64,000 bases of DNA from an uncultured Pseudomonadales bacterium (GCA_947494095.1 CANLTI010000020.1:1-64000); one strand, 5' to 3'. Counted from the first letter of the stretch, positions 1 through 9,749 are shown. Made by a program: numbers and translations. Notes: a model not told the origin generated them from the sequence alone.

Positions 1-185
1 TTTAATTTGTTCGGCGGTGCTGCACGCTTAATCTGTGGCCGTAAATCCCCTGAACTTTTAAGCCACCGATAGTAGGTGCGAGTGCTTAAGGTGATTGTTT
101 CGCAAGCCTTATGTAAACGCGCGCCCTGGGAGACGGCTTCTTGTAAATGGCCTATAATTTCTTTACGTTGATCTACGGACGTCAA
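1..185 (-). CDS. IS3-family transposase OrfB, N-terminal part (truncated by window edge)
   Basis: The minus strand after the orfA stop reads without stops to the window edge in the -1 frame. It begins TSVDQRKEIIGHLQEAV and continues with KACETITLSTRTYYRWLK, which looks like the helix-turn-helix start of IS3-type OrfB. The DDE integrase core would lie beyond the window. In this family OrfB is made as an OrfAB fusion by -1 frameshifting, so the TTG at 185 need not be a real start. Confidence 0.65.
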   Translation of the reverse strand, partial: MTSVDQRKEIIGHLQEAVSQGARLHKACETITLSTRTYYRWLKSSGDLRPQIKRAAPPNKL

Positions 186-652
186 AGTTCCTCGTCCAAA
201 CCGTAGATCGCATTGAACTTTTTTCTGAGTACCAGTAACGCAGTGGTCTCCGCTAGGGCTTTATCTTTTCGGTTTAAATCTTTTTCAAGTCGCTTAATAC
301 GCTTTTTATCGGCTTTACTTTCTGCGCTAACAGGTGCCGCTTTAGGCTTGGTTGCGGCTATGCTGGCCTGCCTCCACTCCTGTACGTCTGCGGGGAAGAC
401 ACCTTGCTTACGGCAGAACTCACTCAGCTCAACTTCATTCAGCTTGGCTGTTTCTAGCACGATGTGGAAGCGCTGTTCCGCTGAGAGCGTGGATGTCTTC
501 ATGGTATTTGGCCTATCTGCAGTTTGGGAGCACCAAGTATAAAGTGTTGATTTAGCAATGCCATTAGCCTCAGCGTATTCTCGCAAACTAAGACCGCTAT
601 CATGGTAACCTTGCACTAATACTGTGCGCTGCTCTTGAGTGTAGCGTGTCAT
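182..652 (-). CDS. IS3-family transposase OrfA
   Basis: This protein of about 156 residues begins MTRYTQEQRTVLVQGYHDSG. It has two helix-turn-helix-like segments: one near residues 15-45 ending in KSTLYTW, and a second near 60-95. A charged leucine-rich stretch near the C-terminus (KRIKRLEKDLNRKDKALAE) is typical of the OrfA dimerisation zipper. OrfA binds the IS ends and is the upstream part of the OrfAB transposase. I chose the ATG at 652; a TTG three codons upstream is possible. At about 156 residues it is longer than common IS3 OrfA proteins of about 100. The element probably disrupted the adjacent integrase gene. Confidence 0.75.
   Translation of the reverse strand: MTRYTQEQRTVLVQGYHDSGLSLREYAEANGIAKSTLYTWCSQTADRPNTMKTSTLSAEQRFHIVLETAKLNEVELSEFCRKQGVFPADVQEWRQASIAATKPKAAPVSAESKADKKRIKRLEKDLNRKDKALAETTALLVLRKKFNAIYGLDEEL
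218..224 (-). other. Programmed -1 frameshift heptamer A AAA AAG
   Basis: On the minus strand the orfA codons AGA AAA AAG form A AAA AAG in the correct phase. Slipping by -1 enters the open frame that continues through orfB without a stop. This is the standard IS3 mechanism for making OrfAB. Confidence 0.7.
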
Positions 653-1680
653 TATCGTCAATCCATCGCCCTAAGTGTGGGTTAAGTGGTGTGACAACTA
701 GCCTGACACATAGGGAGTATTCTGCCAACCAAAGCTTCGAATCGATTTTTCGAGACTGGATAGACTCTGCCGGTAAGCAAGGACTAAAGGAGAAAACGTG
801 GCACTACCAAAAACGAAGCAGTGAAATATATTTGCTGCCCCGACTTGGCAAGTACCCATTAACTGACATCAATGAATTGTCTTTAAGAAACTGTCTTCGT
901 GAGGTTTCGGAGTCGTCCCCTTCAAACACAGAACGCCTAGTGTCTGTACTGCATAAGTTCTATGACTGGCTGATTGATGAAAAAATTTTGGAAATTAACG
1001 CTGCCGCTGGGATCACAGCAAAGAAGGTTGGCGGTAAGAAAGGCAAACGAACTCGGGTGCTAAATGACAACGAGATCAGGATACTTTGGCGCTATTTGCA
1101 TGAGTCAAAAATCACTGAGAAGAATCGCATCTACATAAAATTGCTCCTGTTATTGGGAGGCCGTAAGGGAGAACTCATTCAAGCTGAAAAGCATCACTTT
1201 GACTTGCAATCCGCAATGTGGACTGTGCCTATAGAGGTCCGTAAACAAGGTGAGAAAATTGGAGCGCCGATCATGCGACCATTGATTAAGCCAGCTATTG
1301 AGCTGATTGAACTGGCAATGCAGATGAGTAAATCAACCTACCTGTTTCCCGCGAACGGACAAGAAGAACTTGCCACAAATGGCTTTGATACCACTATTCC
1401 TAACAATGTGAAAATCTGGGCTCGCAGGTCGCTTGGTGTCGAGATGGAACATTGGTCTATGCATGATCTTCGCAGAACGATGCGAACGCGAATGTCTGCC
1501 ATTACGACGCAAGAAGTTGCCGAGTTGATGATTGGCCACAGCAAAAAAGGGTTGGATGCTATCTACAACCAATATCAGTACCTGGATGAAATGCGTCACG
1601 CTTACGACGTTTGGTATCAACAACTAGAAACCATCATTGAGCCGACAGGCTTTCCATTCAACTGGCGTTTCGGACAATAA
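646..1680 (+). CDS. Tyrosine recombinase (phage/island integrase), 5' end replaced by IS insertion
   Basis: The catalytic domain of a site-specific tyrosine recombinase is intact. The first arginine lies in LLLLGGRKGELI (about residues 166-177), the H-x-x-R box in HDLRRTMRTRM (about 273), the second histidine in LMIGHSKKG, and the nucleophile in AIYNQYQYL. A SAM-like core-binding domain covers about residues 30-120. The open frame starts at a GTG inside the IS, and the first ~20 residues are translated from the IS end up to about 708. The native start and any N-terminal arm-binding domain have therefore been lost. P4-type relatives are usually near 400 residues, against 344 here, of which about 323 are native. 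Activity is uncertain. The AlpA-like gene just downstream on the opposite strand fits an integrative-element origin. Confidence 0.8.
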   Translation: MSLSSIHRPKCGLSGVTTSLTHREYSANQSFESIFRDWIDSAGKQGLKEKTWHYQKRSSEIYLLPRLGKYPLTDINELSLRNCLREVSESSPSNTERLVSVLHKFYDWLIDEKILEINAAAGITAKKVGGKKGKRTRVLNDNEIRILWRYLHESKITEKNRIYIKLLLLLGGRKGELIQAEKHHFDLQSAMWTVPIEVRKQGEKIGAPIMRPLIKPAIELIELAMQMSKSTYLFPANGQEELATNGFDTTIPNNVKIWARRSLGVEMEHWSMHDLRRTMRTRMSAITTQEVAELMIGHSKKGLDAIYNQYQYLDEMRHAYDVWYQQLETIIEPTGFPFNWRFGQ

Positions 1681-1696
1681 AATAAAAGAAAGAGGC

Positions 1697-1891
1697 TCAG
1701 TCCTCTTTCTTCTCATACTCCTCCAAATCTTCAATGTGCCACAGCTTGTTTCGTGTATTTCGGTTGATACGAGGTTGCGGCAAGCTGCCATCTTTTATTC
1801 TTCGCCAGAGCGTCGTATAGCTAATGTGGTAACGAGCCATCACTTCGTAAGATGTTAGAAAAGGGGTTACCTGGTGCGCTACTGCTGTCAT
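1697..1891 (-). CDS. AlpA-family excisionase-like regulator
   Basis: A 64-residue protein with a winged-helix/MerR-like DNA-binding fold typical of AlpA: TSYEVMARYHISYTTLWRRI followed by KDGSLPQPRI. AlpA proteins activate or direct excision by their cognate integrases. The start is set at the ATG of MTAVAHQ because AGGAGA lies six bases upstream; an in-frame ATG 21 bases further upstream is less well placed. It is convergent with the truncated integrase, 16 bases after that gene's stop. Together they mark a remnant of an integrated island. Confidence 0.75.
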   Translation of the reverse strand: MTAVAHQVTPFLTSYEVMARYHISYTTLWRRIKDGSLPQPRINRNTRNKLWHIEDLEEYEKKED

Positions 1892-2855
1892 CTGCATTCT
1901 CCTGAAAATCAATGTAAAGCTATCATCGCCTGATTCATCACTTGTTGATGGTCAGAAAGATGCATGATTTGTTCAGAAGATCAGCTTTATCAAAACACAA
2001 ATGTTGCTATTAGGTACTTTTCAGCTCAAACCTATGAATAACAAGGGCTACAAGGCGGTTTGTGTCATGAATAGCAATCAACACGCCTAACGAGAAAAAT
2101 TTGTACACACTGTTTGTACACTCGCAACGATGACACATCAGAAACCACAATGACGACCCCTTTAAATTCATAAGCTTATAAACAAAAAACTAGAGATGAT
2201 CGCATTAATTCCGCTTTTGTAATGTCGAAACCAAAGTACCAAAAGCAGGAGGTACTTTCTTCATCAAACCCAGTAACCACAAGGCCTACAGCCAAATTTG
2301 TGTCATGAAATTTTCGCCAAAGGCCTCTAAAACGGAATTTGTACTCAAGTTTGTACACACTTTCCGAGGTTACGCTTGAACATCATTGAAAAGCAAAGAA
2401 ACGAGAAAAAGACAAAAAGCCTTTAAATTCAGTACGTAGAGATGTGATTGTGGTGTGCAATGAAAGGTGGTTTTAAGCGTTGAAAGGCTGGGCGGCATCA
2501 GGATGCGAAATAATAGCAAACGTTCTTCTATTGCTGACAGCTTCTGGGTCTAGAGTTTTCGACATTTCAATATTCTTAAATTATGTACACAAATTTGTAC
2601 ACCAAAAACAGGTATACGCGATAACGATATTTAGAGCGCGCGATTATAGCAGAGGTCGGGTCACTCGTTGTAAACCGTAAGCGATGATGCAAACTCAATG
2701 GCCATAATTTGCCACAATTGCTCCCCAATGCATCACGGTAATGGCATAGCTTTGCCCGATTAATACGCTGTAATAGCCTCATAAACGCTAGCGCTACGCC
2801 ATAAGGCTGTAGCAATGAGACTATAGCAACAAGACTGCAGCAACCGAGGTCACTC
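1892..2855. repeat. Gene-poor stretch with TTTGTACAC iterons
   Basis: No convincing gene is seen here. TTTGTACAC occurs at 2100-2108, 2113-2121, 2350-2358 and 2594-2602, with a near copy at 2337-2345. The blocks around 2035-2121 and 2260-2358 are diverged direct repeats of each other (both contain TTTGTGTCATGAA before the iterons). Repeated short sites beside an integrase suggest recombinase arm-type sites or attachment-site debris, but this is inference. Confidence 0.45.
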
Positions 2856-3275
2856 ATGATACTTTTTATTTATCGCTTTTTTACGCCAAAAATCACAGCC
2901 CTACACCCCCTTTTTCTCGAGGCGCCCTACAGGCCAAAGCGCCGTATACCGTTTTGGTGTAAAGCATTCATCGCCAGCTCGATAATGCTGGGCAGTCTAA
3001 TATTAGTGGCCAGTGTCAATGCTTATGCACAAAGCACAAGCACAAGTACAAGCACACCCCCTCCAGAACAAACCCAGTTAATCGCTAAAGCACCGAGCAT
3101 CGCCAAAGTACAGCGACTTTCTAAGATACAACCAACACCTAAAATACAACCAGCGCCCGTATTGCAGCCTATTCGCCACCCACAAACGACCCACTGGGGC
3201 CCTTTTAGCTTTTGGTTAAGTGCTGTGTGCTTTTTAAGCTACCTGTTTGTACGCGCCATGCGCCACGAGCCTTAA
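2856..3275 (+). CDS. Hypothetical membrane-anchored Pro/Thr-rich protein
   Basis: A 139-residue open frame preceded by GAGG about seven bases before the ATG. It has a hydrophobic segment at about residues 36-58 (FIASSIMLGSLILVASVNAY), then a short Ser-Thr repeat, a lysine/proline-rich middle with repeated KIQP-type units, and a second hydrophobic segment near the C-terminus (WLSAVCFLSYLFV). This pattern suggests a protein with one or two membrane spans and a low-complexity periplasmic linker. I do not recognise a family. The short Ser/Thr linker resembles those in the lipoprotein at 16.2-17.8 kb. Confidence 0.5.
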   Translation: MILFIYRFFTPKITALHPLFLEAPYRPKRRIPFWCKAFIASSIMLGSLILVASVNAYAQSTSTSTSTPPPEQTQLIAKAPSIAKVQRLSKIQPTPKIQPAPVLQPIRHPQTTHWGPFSFWLSAVCFLSYLFVRAMRHEP

Positions 3276-3314
3276 TACACAAAAACACATGCGCCATTAG
3301 CCACATTCGCCAAA

Positions 3315-3343
3315 ACAAAAAAGCCACCGGCTAAAGGTGGCTT
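3315..3343 (-). terminator. Rho-independent terminator of the YgjP-like gene
   Basis: The stem AAGCCACC/GGTGGCTT with a short loop spans 3321-3343. Read on the minus strand it is followed by a run of six T, so it terminates the leftward gene at 3419-3937. Confidence 0.75.
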
Positions 3344-3418
3344 AACACATATTATAATCAACGATGAGTAGGCAGGGCTCTTTAAAAAGAAGGTTGTTAG
3401 CGTAGGGCTGCACTGCGC

Positions 3419-3937
3419 TCAGTCGTAAAGCCCGCCAAACAATTCCAACTGCACCAAATACAAGCGTACGTCAAATTCTAGCTGGTGATAATTTGGCTGC
3501 ATATGCAAGCACAAGCGGTAAAAGGCTTTGTTGTGCTCTTTTTCTTTGAGATGGGCAAGCTCGTGCACGGCAATCATATTTAAAAAAGGCTCGGGCGTTT
3601 TACGAAAAACACCCCCAATACGGATTTCATTTTTGGCTTTCACTTTTTTGCCATGCACACGCGCCACATAGGTATGCAGCCCCAGCGCGTTGTGCAAGAC
3701 ATGCAGCTTATTATCGTAAATCACCTTGCTTAAAGGGGCTGATTTTTTCATGTGCACGTTTTTAAGGTCAACAACATAATCGCGCAATTGCTGGTCGCTC
3801 GTCATACTGTGTGCATGGGGGTAACGTGCGAGTAAAGTATCGCCTAAACGCTGCTCGGCCACCAGCGTCTCAACCTGAGCTTTAACACTGGCAGGGTATT
3901 GATTAAGGTACTTATTTAGGTAATTATTTACTGACAT
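3419..3937 (-). CDS. YgjP-like (DUF45/M48-type) metallopeptidase domain protein
   Basis: A protein of about 172 residues whose central motif HELAHLKEKEHNKAF carries the HExxH zinc site of YgjP/DUF45 proteins, with the distal histidine in EHNKAF. Upstream, IRIGGVFRKTPEPFLNMIAV is family-like. The biological substrate of this family is not firmly known. The start is placed at MSVNNYLNKY (3937) because GAGTGG precedes it; an ATG at 3961 is in frame but leaves a poor leader. It is followed by its own terminator and is divergent from valS, so it is probably monocistronic. Confidence 0.75.
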   Translation of the reverse strand: MSVNNYLNKYLNQYPASVKAQVETLVAEQRLGDTLLARYPHAHSMTSDQQLRDYVVDLKNVHMKKSAPLSKVIYDNKLHVLHNALGLHTYVARVHGKKVKAKNEIRIGGVFRKTPEPFLNMIAVHELAHLKEKEHNKAFYRLCLHMQPNYHQLEFDVRLYLVQLELFGGLYD

Positions 3938-4095
3938 AAAAGGCCACTCACACACGGGCAACTATTATACCTCAGCGCTCATATTTTCGTGTTATTACGG
4001 CCCTAGCGTTATTGCGCCCTATCGCGCAAACACCCCAAAAATAAGCCGTTCGATCATTGCAAAAAAAACGCCCACAACCACACCCCACAACCCTG

Positions 4096-4101
4096 TATAA
4101 T
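4096..4101 (+). promoter_or_regulatory. Putative -10 element for valS
   Basis: A perfect TATAAT lies 60 bases before the valS start in a gene-free gap of about 220 bases. No good -35 hexamer is visible at 16-18 bases upstream, so this is only a candidate. Confidence 0.35.
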
Positions 4102-4160
4102 CAGCGTTCATTTGCACTTAATTTGCCCTCACAGCAGGGCCACAGAACGCGAGCACCACA

Positions 4161-7013
4161 ATGAGCGACGACACAACCCCACAAGATAACAAAACCTATC
4201 AACCGGCCAATATCGAGCAAAACTGGTACAACACTTGGGAAGAGCGCGGCTACTTTGCCCCCAGCGGCGAAGGTACGCCCTACAGCATTATGATACCGCC
4301 ACCGAACGTAACCGGTAGCCTGCATATGGGCCATGGCTTTAACAATGCCATTATGGATGCCTACATTCGCTATAAGCGCATGAGCGGCAACAATACTTTA
4401 TGGCAAGGTGGTTGTGACCACGCCGGTATTGCCACCCAAATGGTTGTCGAGCGCCAGCTTGGTGCCGAAGGTGTTTCTCGCCACGACTTAGGCCGCGAAA
4501 AATTTGTAGAAAAGATTTGGGACTGGAAAGAACAAAGCGGCGGCACCATCACCCAGCAAATTCGCCGTTTAGGCAGCTCAGTCGACTGGACCCGCGAGCG
4601 CTTCACTATGGACGAAGGTTTATCGACCGCCGTACAAGAGGTGTTTGTACGTCTGCACAACGATGGCCTCATTTATCGCGGTAAGCGCCTTGTTAACTGG
4701 GACCCAAAACTGCACACCGCCATTAGCGACCTCGAGGTATTAAACGAAGAAGCCAAAGGCAGCATGTGGTATTTTAATTATCCACTCACCGATGGCACAG
4801 GCCACCTCACCGTAGCGACCACCCGCCCCGAGACTATGCTCGGCGATACCGCCGTCGCAGTCGACCCAAAAGACGAGCGCTACAAAGCCTTAGTGGGCAA
4901 AACCATTACGCTACCCATTACCGGCCGCATTATTCCTATTGTTGCCGATGAGTATGTCGATAAAGAATTTGGCACCGGTTGCGTTAAAATCACCCCAGCT
5001 CACGACTTTAACGATTACGATGTTGGCAAACGTCAAAGCCTGCCTGTCATTAATATTTTTGACCGCGATGCCAATGTGCTTAGCGAATTTACCATCTTAG
5101 AAAACGGCACTTTTAAAGAGTTAAGCACCGAAGCTTGCCCTGCCGAATACGCAGGCCTAGAGCGCTTTGCCGCGCGCAAGCAGTTAATTGCGCAAGCCGA
5201 AGCCGAAGGCTGGTTACTTAAAGTAGAACCCCACGATTTAAAAGTCCCTAAAGGCGATCGCAGTGGCGTTGTTATCGAGCCTTGGTTAACCGATCAATGG
5301 TATGTCGATACAGCCCCTATGGCCAAAGAAGCCATTAAGGTAGTAGAAGACGGCCAAGTTAAGTTTGTCCCCAAACAATACGAGAACATGTACTTCTCGT
5401 GGATGCGCGATATTCAAGACTGGTGTATTTCTCGTCAATTGTGGTGGGGCCACCGCATTCCCGCTTGGTACGACCATAACGGTAAAGTCTTTGTAGGCCG
5501 CAACGAAGCCGAAGTGCGCGCCAAACACAATATTGGCCCCGAGGTGCAACTGCGCCAAGACGACGACGTACTCGATACTTGGTTTAGCTCAGCACTTTGG
5601 ACCTTTTCAACACTTGGCTGGCCCGAGCAAACGCCCGAGCTAAAAACCTTTCACAGTACCGATTTACTGGTCACAGGTTTTGATATCATCTTTTTCTGGG
5701 TAGCCAGAATGATCATGATGACCACCCACTTTGTGAAAAACGACGACGGCACTGCGCAAGTGCCCTTTAAAACCGTTTACGTCCACGGCTTAGTACGCGA
5801 TAGCGAAGGCCAAAAAATGAGTAAGTCTAAAGGTAATGTTTTAGACCCTATCGATTTAATCGACGGCATCGACTTAGAAACACTCGTGCAAAAACGCACC
5901 ACCGGTTTAATGAACCCCAAACAAGCCAAAAAAATCGAAAAGGCCACCCGTAAAGAATTCCCCGAAGGCCTTAATGCTTACGGCACCGATGCATTACGCT
6001 ACACCTTTTATTCATTAGCCAGCACTGGCCGCGATATTAATTTTGATACAGGCCGCATTGAGGGCTTCCGTAACTTCTGCAACAAATTATGGAACGCCGC
6101 TAACTTTGTACTAATGAATACCGAAGGCCAAGATTGCGGGCAAAACGGTAGTGATGATTACACCCTAAACATTGCCGATAAATGGATCATTAGCCGCCTG
6201 CAACAAGTTGAAAAAGCCATGGCCGATGGTTTTGATACCTTTCGTTTAGATATCGCCAGCCAAGTACTTTACGACTTTATTTGGAACGAGTACTGCAGCT
6301 GGTACATCGAGTTGGCCAAACCCGCTCTTAAAAATGGCGATGCCGCCGCACAGCGAGGCACCCGCCGTACACTGATTCGCGTATTAGAGGCCATATTACG
6401 TATGGCCCACCCTTTAATGCCATTTATTACCGAAGAAATTTGGCACAAAGTAAAAGCCTTAGCCGCTACCGAAGGCGACAGTATTATGCTCGCCACCTAC
6501 CCGGTAGCCGACGACAGCCTAGTAGACACCGAAGCCTTGGCCGACTTTGAATGGATGCAAACAGTTATTGAAGGTGTGCGTAATATTCGCGGCGAAATGA
6601 ATGTAAGCCCCGGCAAAAAAGTACCCGCCATATTTACCGCCGGCGAAGCCAAAGACAAAGCCCGCCTGCAAGCTAATACGGTATTTTTAAGTACCCTAGC
6701 CAGCTTAGAGTCTGCTCAGTGGCAAGATGATGCCAGCCAAATACCCGCCAGCGCCACCACACTCGTAGGCAAACTAGAGGTACACGTACCTTTAGCCGGT
6801 ATCATCGATAAAGACGCCGAACTCGCCCGTCTCGATAAAGAAACCGGCAAAATGGACATCGAAATCAAAAAACTCGGCGGTAAGTTAAGCAACCCAGGTT
6901 TTGTCGATAAAGCCCCTGCCGAGGTTGTACAAAAAGAGAAAGACCGCTTAGTGGGGTTGACCGAACAATTAGCAAAACTGGCAAAGCAAAAAGAGAAGAT
7001 TGCAAGCTTGTAG
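4161..7013 (+). CDS. valS: Valine--tRNA ligase
   Basis: ValS charges tRNA-Val with valine in the cytoplasm and edits misactivated threonine. The 950-residue length matches bacterial ValRS. The class I HIGH motif appears as HMGH at residues 55-58 after [10 protein letters not shown], and the KMSKS motif is at 552-556. The CP1 editing domain lies between them (about 200-420; [15 protein letters not shown]). The anticodon-binding domain follows, and a C-terminal tRNA-binding coiled coil is visible from about 880 ([20 protein letters not shown]). The gene stands alone, with a strong terminator about 20 bases past the stop. No clear Shine-Dalgarno sequence precedes the ATG. Confidence 0.97.
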   Translation: MSDDTTPQDNKTYQPANIEQNWYNTWEERGYFAPSGEGTPYSIMIPPPNVTGSLHMGHGFNNAIMDAYIRYKRMSGNNTLWQGGCDHAGIATQMVVERQLGAEGVSRHDLGREKFVEKIWDWKEQSGGTITQQIRRLGSSVDWTRERFTMDEGLSTAVQEVFVRLHNDGLIYRGKRLVNWDPKLHTAISDLEVLNEEAKGSMWYFNYPLTDGTGHLTVATTRPETMLGDTAVAVDPKDERYKALVGKTITLPITGRIIPIVADEYVDKEFGTGCVKITPAHDFNDYDVGKRQSLPVINIFDRDANVLSEFTILENGTFKELSTEACPAEYAGLERFAARKQLIAQAEAEGWLLKVEPHDLKVPKGDRSGVVIEPWLTDQWYVDTAPMAKEAIKVVEDGQVKFVPKQYENMYFSWMRDIQDWCISRQLWWGHRIPAWYDHNGKVFVGRNEAEVRAKHNIGPEVQLRQDDDVLDTWFSSALWTFSTLGWPEQTPELKTFHSTDLLVTGFDIIFFWVARMIMMTTHFVKNDDGTAQVPFKTVYVHGLVRDSEGQKMSKSKGNVLDPIDLIDGIDLETLVQKRTTGLMNPKQAKKIEKATRKEFPEGLNAYGTDALRYTFYSLASTGRDINFDTGRIEGFRNFCNKLWNAANFVLMNTEGQDCGQNGSDDYTLNIADKWIISRLQQVEKAMADGFDTFRLDIASQVLYDFIWNEYCSWYIELAKPALKNGDAAAQRGTRRTLIRVLEAILRMAHPLMPFITEEIWHKVKALAATEGDSIMLATYPVADDSLVDTEALADFEWMQTVIEGVRNIRGEMNVSPGKKVPAIFTAGEAKDKARLQANTVFLSTLASLESAQWQDDASQIPASATTLVGKLEVHVPLAGIIDKDAELARLDKETGKMDIEIKKLGGKLSNPGFVDKAPAEVVQKEKDRLVGLTEQLAKLAKQKEKIASL

Positions 7014-7033
7014 TTTTTACCTAACTTGATCAC

Positions 7034-7068
7034 ATAAAAAAGGGTCTGCTTTTGCAGGCCCTTTTTTA
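7034..7068 (+). terminator. Rho-independent terminator after valS
   Basis: The stem GGGTCTGC/GCAGGCCC with a TTTT loop is flanked by A-run and T-run, so it could act in both directions. Confidence 0.85.
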
Positions 7069-7194
7069 ATGGCCATCATTTAGTTAACACTAAAAATAAA
7101 ATATACGCATTTTTTATACCCCGTTTTTCAATATTACTCCTTAAGTTTTAAGATAATCTTAGAGCAATACACTGCCCTTTAGAAAGGACAAAAC

Positions 7195-8745
7195 ATGTCA
7201 AGCACTAATAATAAACTGAGCCGATTAGAAAATATTCATTGGAGCTTGCGCTATGGTATTTGCGCAGCCTTCCTTTTAGGGATATTTTTATATGTACTCA
7301 ATTTTGTGGGCGCAAGTAATTACTTATTAATTTTTTCAGCCCTAGCCGGTGGCTACATGGCCATTAACATTGGCGCTAATGATGTGGCTAATAATGTGGG
7401 GCCTGCGGTTGGCTCTGGCGCCATCTCACTAGCCGCTGCGGTTGGCTTGGCCGCCGTGTGCGAAGCTGCAGGGGCCTTAATTGCAGGCGGCGATGTAGTA
7501 TCAACCATTAAAAAAGGTATCATTGACCCAAGTGGTATTAGCGATACACGCGAATATATTTGGCTAATGGCAGGGGCATTAATTGCCGGAGCCACTTGGC
7601 TCAACTTTGCCACATGGATGGGCGCGCCGGTTTCTACCACGCATTCAATTGTAGGTGGTGTATTGGGCGCCGGCATTGCTGCTGGCGGCTTAGGCATTGC
7701 CGATTGGGCTGTAATGGGGAAAATTGTGGCTAGCTGGGTAATCTCGCCAGCACTGGGCGGTTTGTTTGCAGCCGGTACACTGGCATTAATTAAACACTTC
7801 ATTATGTATCGCGAAAATAAAGTCGCGTCGGCCAAGTCCTATGTACCGATATTGGTTGCTGTCATGTCGTTAGCCTTTGGTATGTACATTGTACTTAAAG
7901 GCATCAAAAAAGTATGGAAGGCCGAGCTATGGGAGGCCGGCTTAGTTGGTTTAGCCATTGCTATTATTGTATTTATTGTCTGTAGGCTTGCCATTAAAAA
8001 ACAATCATCAACAATGGATAACTCTCGCTTAAGCGTAAATAATTTATTTACTATTCCACTGGTTTTTGCCGCCGGCTTATTAAGCTTTGCCCATGGCGCT
8101 AACGATGTTGCAAACGCCGTTGGTCCATTGGCCGCTATTGTTGATGCCTATCAATCATCCGAAATTCACACTAAAGCGGCCATTCCTTTATGGGTTATGC
8201 TAATTGGTGCATTAGGTTTGGCGGTGGGTTTGGCGATGTTTGGGCCTAAGCTTATTCGCACAGTTGGCGGTGAAATTACCGATTTAGATAAGTCGCGTGC
8301 TTTTTGTATTGTATTGGCCGCAGCAGTAACGGTAATTATTGCTTCGCAATTAGGCTTACCCGTCAGCTCTACCCATATTGCTTTGGGTGGTGTTTTTGGT
8401 GTGGGGTTTTTGCGTGAATTCCTAAAAACACGATACGCAACACAGCTGCATGAGCTAATAGAAAACCGTGAAGGCGCAGAGCGTATAGAGCTACAACATT
8501 ATTTAGATGATTTTCATAACGCCCCCATCGAAGAAATGCGTGAGATGGTTAAAAAGAAAAGCGTTAACCGTCTCGAAACAAAACTAATTAAGTCGGAGCG
8601 TAAAAAACTCAAAAAAGTGTATAAACAAGAGCTGGTTAAACGCCAACATTTATACAAAATTATAGCTGCCTGGATTATCACCGTACCGGTATCGGGTGCC
8701 TTAGCGGCTATGTTTTACTTTATACTGCGTGGCGTTTCAATGTAA
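7195..8745 (+). CDS. PiT-family inorganic phosphate transporter
   Basis: A 516-residue inner-membrane permease of the PiT (PHO-4) family, which takes up phosphate with H+ or Na+. The two inverted-repeat signature motifs are clear: GANDVANNVGP near residue 60 and GANDVANAVGP near residue 302. Each is followed by the family's second motif (PVSTTHSIVGG and PVSSTHIALGG). About ten hydrophobic segments are seen. Between the last two there is a hydrophilic, strongly charged region (about 405-485) rich in Lys and Glu, longer than in compact PiT proteins and perhaps regulatory. AAAGGA lies seven bases before the ATG. The gene is flanked by terminators and so forms a single-gene unit. Confidence 0.93.
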   Translation: MSSTNNKLSRLENIHWSLRYGICAAFLLGIFLYVLNFVGASNYLLIFSALAGGYMAINIGANDVANNVGPAVGSGAISLAAAVGLAAVCEAAGALIAGGDVVSTIKKGIIDPSGISDTREYIWLMAGALIAGATWLNFATWMGAPVSTTHSIVGGVLGAGIAAGGLGIADWAVMGKIVASWVISPALGGLFAAGTLALIKHFIMYRENKVASAKSYVPILVAVMSLAFGMYIVLKGIKKVWKAELWEAGLVGLAIAIIVFIVCRLAIKKQSSTMDNSRLSVNNLFTIPLVFAAGLLSFAHGANDVANAVGPLAAIVDAYQSSEIHTKAAIPLWVMLIGALGLAVGLAMFGPKLIRTVGGEITDLDKSRAFCIVLAAAVTVIIASQLGLPVSSTHIALGGVFGVGFLREFLKTRYATQLHELIENREGAERIELQHYLDDFHNAPIEEMREMVKKKSVNRLETKLIKSERKKLKKVYKQELVKRQHLYKIIAAWIITVPVSGALAAMFYFILRGVSM

Positions 8746-8766
8746 TTGAGCGCACGGTTTTCAATT

Positions 8767-8802
8767 AAAGAGTGTTAAGTGCAAACTGAACACTCTTTTT
8801 TA
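8767..8802 (+). terminator. Rho-independent terminator after the PiT gene
   Basis: The stem AGAGTGTT/AACACTCT with a 12-base loop is followed by six T. Confidence 0.8.
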
Positions 8803-9120
8803 TATGTTTTTGTGAGATTTTTATGAGATTGCGACCGCACGATTATTTTTAAAAAACGCCGTAAAACCACCCTAATGACTACACTCGCATACGGCTTCAA
8901 AGGCTTTGAAAAACGCTATTATGAAAATCGATGGAGACACCCAAAACCCTTTGCACATTCACCAATAAGAGCCAACTGTAATAAAGATAAAATAAGGCCT
9001 GCGGGTCACTTTAGCGCAAAGGAATCACAAAGAAACTCTAAACTTGTGATCAGATAGGTTGACCACAACACTTAAGCCATTACTTAACTTTGCACGCTTC
9101 AAGGCGTCCTGCCTTCCGCA

Positions 9121-9440
9121 GCATTAGTGAATCCATTCACGTCAAGGCAGCCTTAAAGACACTAAGCAATCAGGGGTTATTTGGCCTAGCCGATTATATT
9201 GATTTAGTCGATTGGACCGACAGCTCTTGAGCATCCTGCTCCCGCTGCATTAGTAAATCCCTTCACATTGCCGCGCTATTCGTGATGATAAAAGAGGCGC
9301 AATCTGCGAACACCTACCACCTATATTAGAGCGCTTAAATATCGATATTGACGCCTGGCTATTACAAGTACAGTATTTTGAGCGTGAGTATCCGTCGCGC
9401 TTACGCTCCCTGCGTTTGCGACATTAGTGAATCCCTTCAC
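9121..9440 (+). repeat. Three REP-like palindromic copies
   Basis: The core GCATTAGTGAATCCCTTCAC occurs at 9121-9140 (one mismatch), 9247-9266 (one mismatch) and 9421-9440 (one mismatch). Each contains a small hairpin, GTGAA/TTCAC, around a 4-base loop. Two copies interrupt the transposase remnant and one sits at its left edge. Confidence 0.65.
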
Positions 9441-9545
9441 GTCAACTTTGTTTGCCAAGTTGCCAAGCACAGACAAAGACCCAGCGCGCAGCCTAATATC
9501 CGTCATAAACAAAACCTTCCAGAATTACCCAACATCACTCCTGCT
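9152..9545 (+). pseudogene. Decayed RAYT-like (Y1 tyrosine) transposase, C-terminal pieces
   Basis: Three separated stretches can be read as one protein. First is LKTLSNQGLFGLADYIDLVD at 9152-9222, then AIRDDKRGAI with LPPILERLNIDIDAWL at about 9275-9396, and then a short Q/R-rich tail after 9441. This order matches the C-terminal part of REP-associated/Y1-type transposases as I recall them (a ...DYIELVDWSGR-DDKRGAI-LPPIL... pattern). The pieces are separated by copies of a REP-like palindrome and contain stops. No catalytic HUH region is visible upstream. The stretch 8746-9151 before it, apart from the terminator, shows no convincing gene. Confidence 0.6.
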
Positions 9546-9749
9546 TAACTAAATAAACCCCAAGTTATTAACTATTAAATTAATGCGCTATTAGCGATTA
9601 TTTGGGCGTGATGGCACGATAATCGATTATCGATAAAGCTTAGTGTCATTTTCTTTTAGGCAAGTCTGTCCTAGGTTTTCTCAGCTTTTCCTTAAGTTTT
9701 TTTATCGGCCAAGTTATCACTCGTATTCGAGTGAGGGGTATTCTTGAAG

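Larger units (their letters stand above)
1..708 (-). mobile_element. IS3-family insertion sequence, one end, cut by window start
   Basis: The element contains an orfA, a downstream orfB in the -1 frame and an A AAA AAG slip site between them, which is the usual IS3 layout. The outer end on the orfA side is placed at about 708, where the minus strand begins TGTCAGGCTAGTTGTCACAC. The coding sequence of the neighbouring integrase resumes just past this point. The other end lies outside the window, so neither the inverted repeats nor the target duplication can be paired. Confidence 0.75.

Noticed and set aside
2176..2857. Small frames on both strands between the AlpA-like gene and 2.86 kb
   Set aside because: They overlap the TTTGTACAC repeats and each other, with no start signals.
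8875..9057. 60-codon open frame after the PiT gene
   Set aside because: No ribosome site, no family-like sequence, and it lies in degraded DNA before the transposase remnant.
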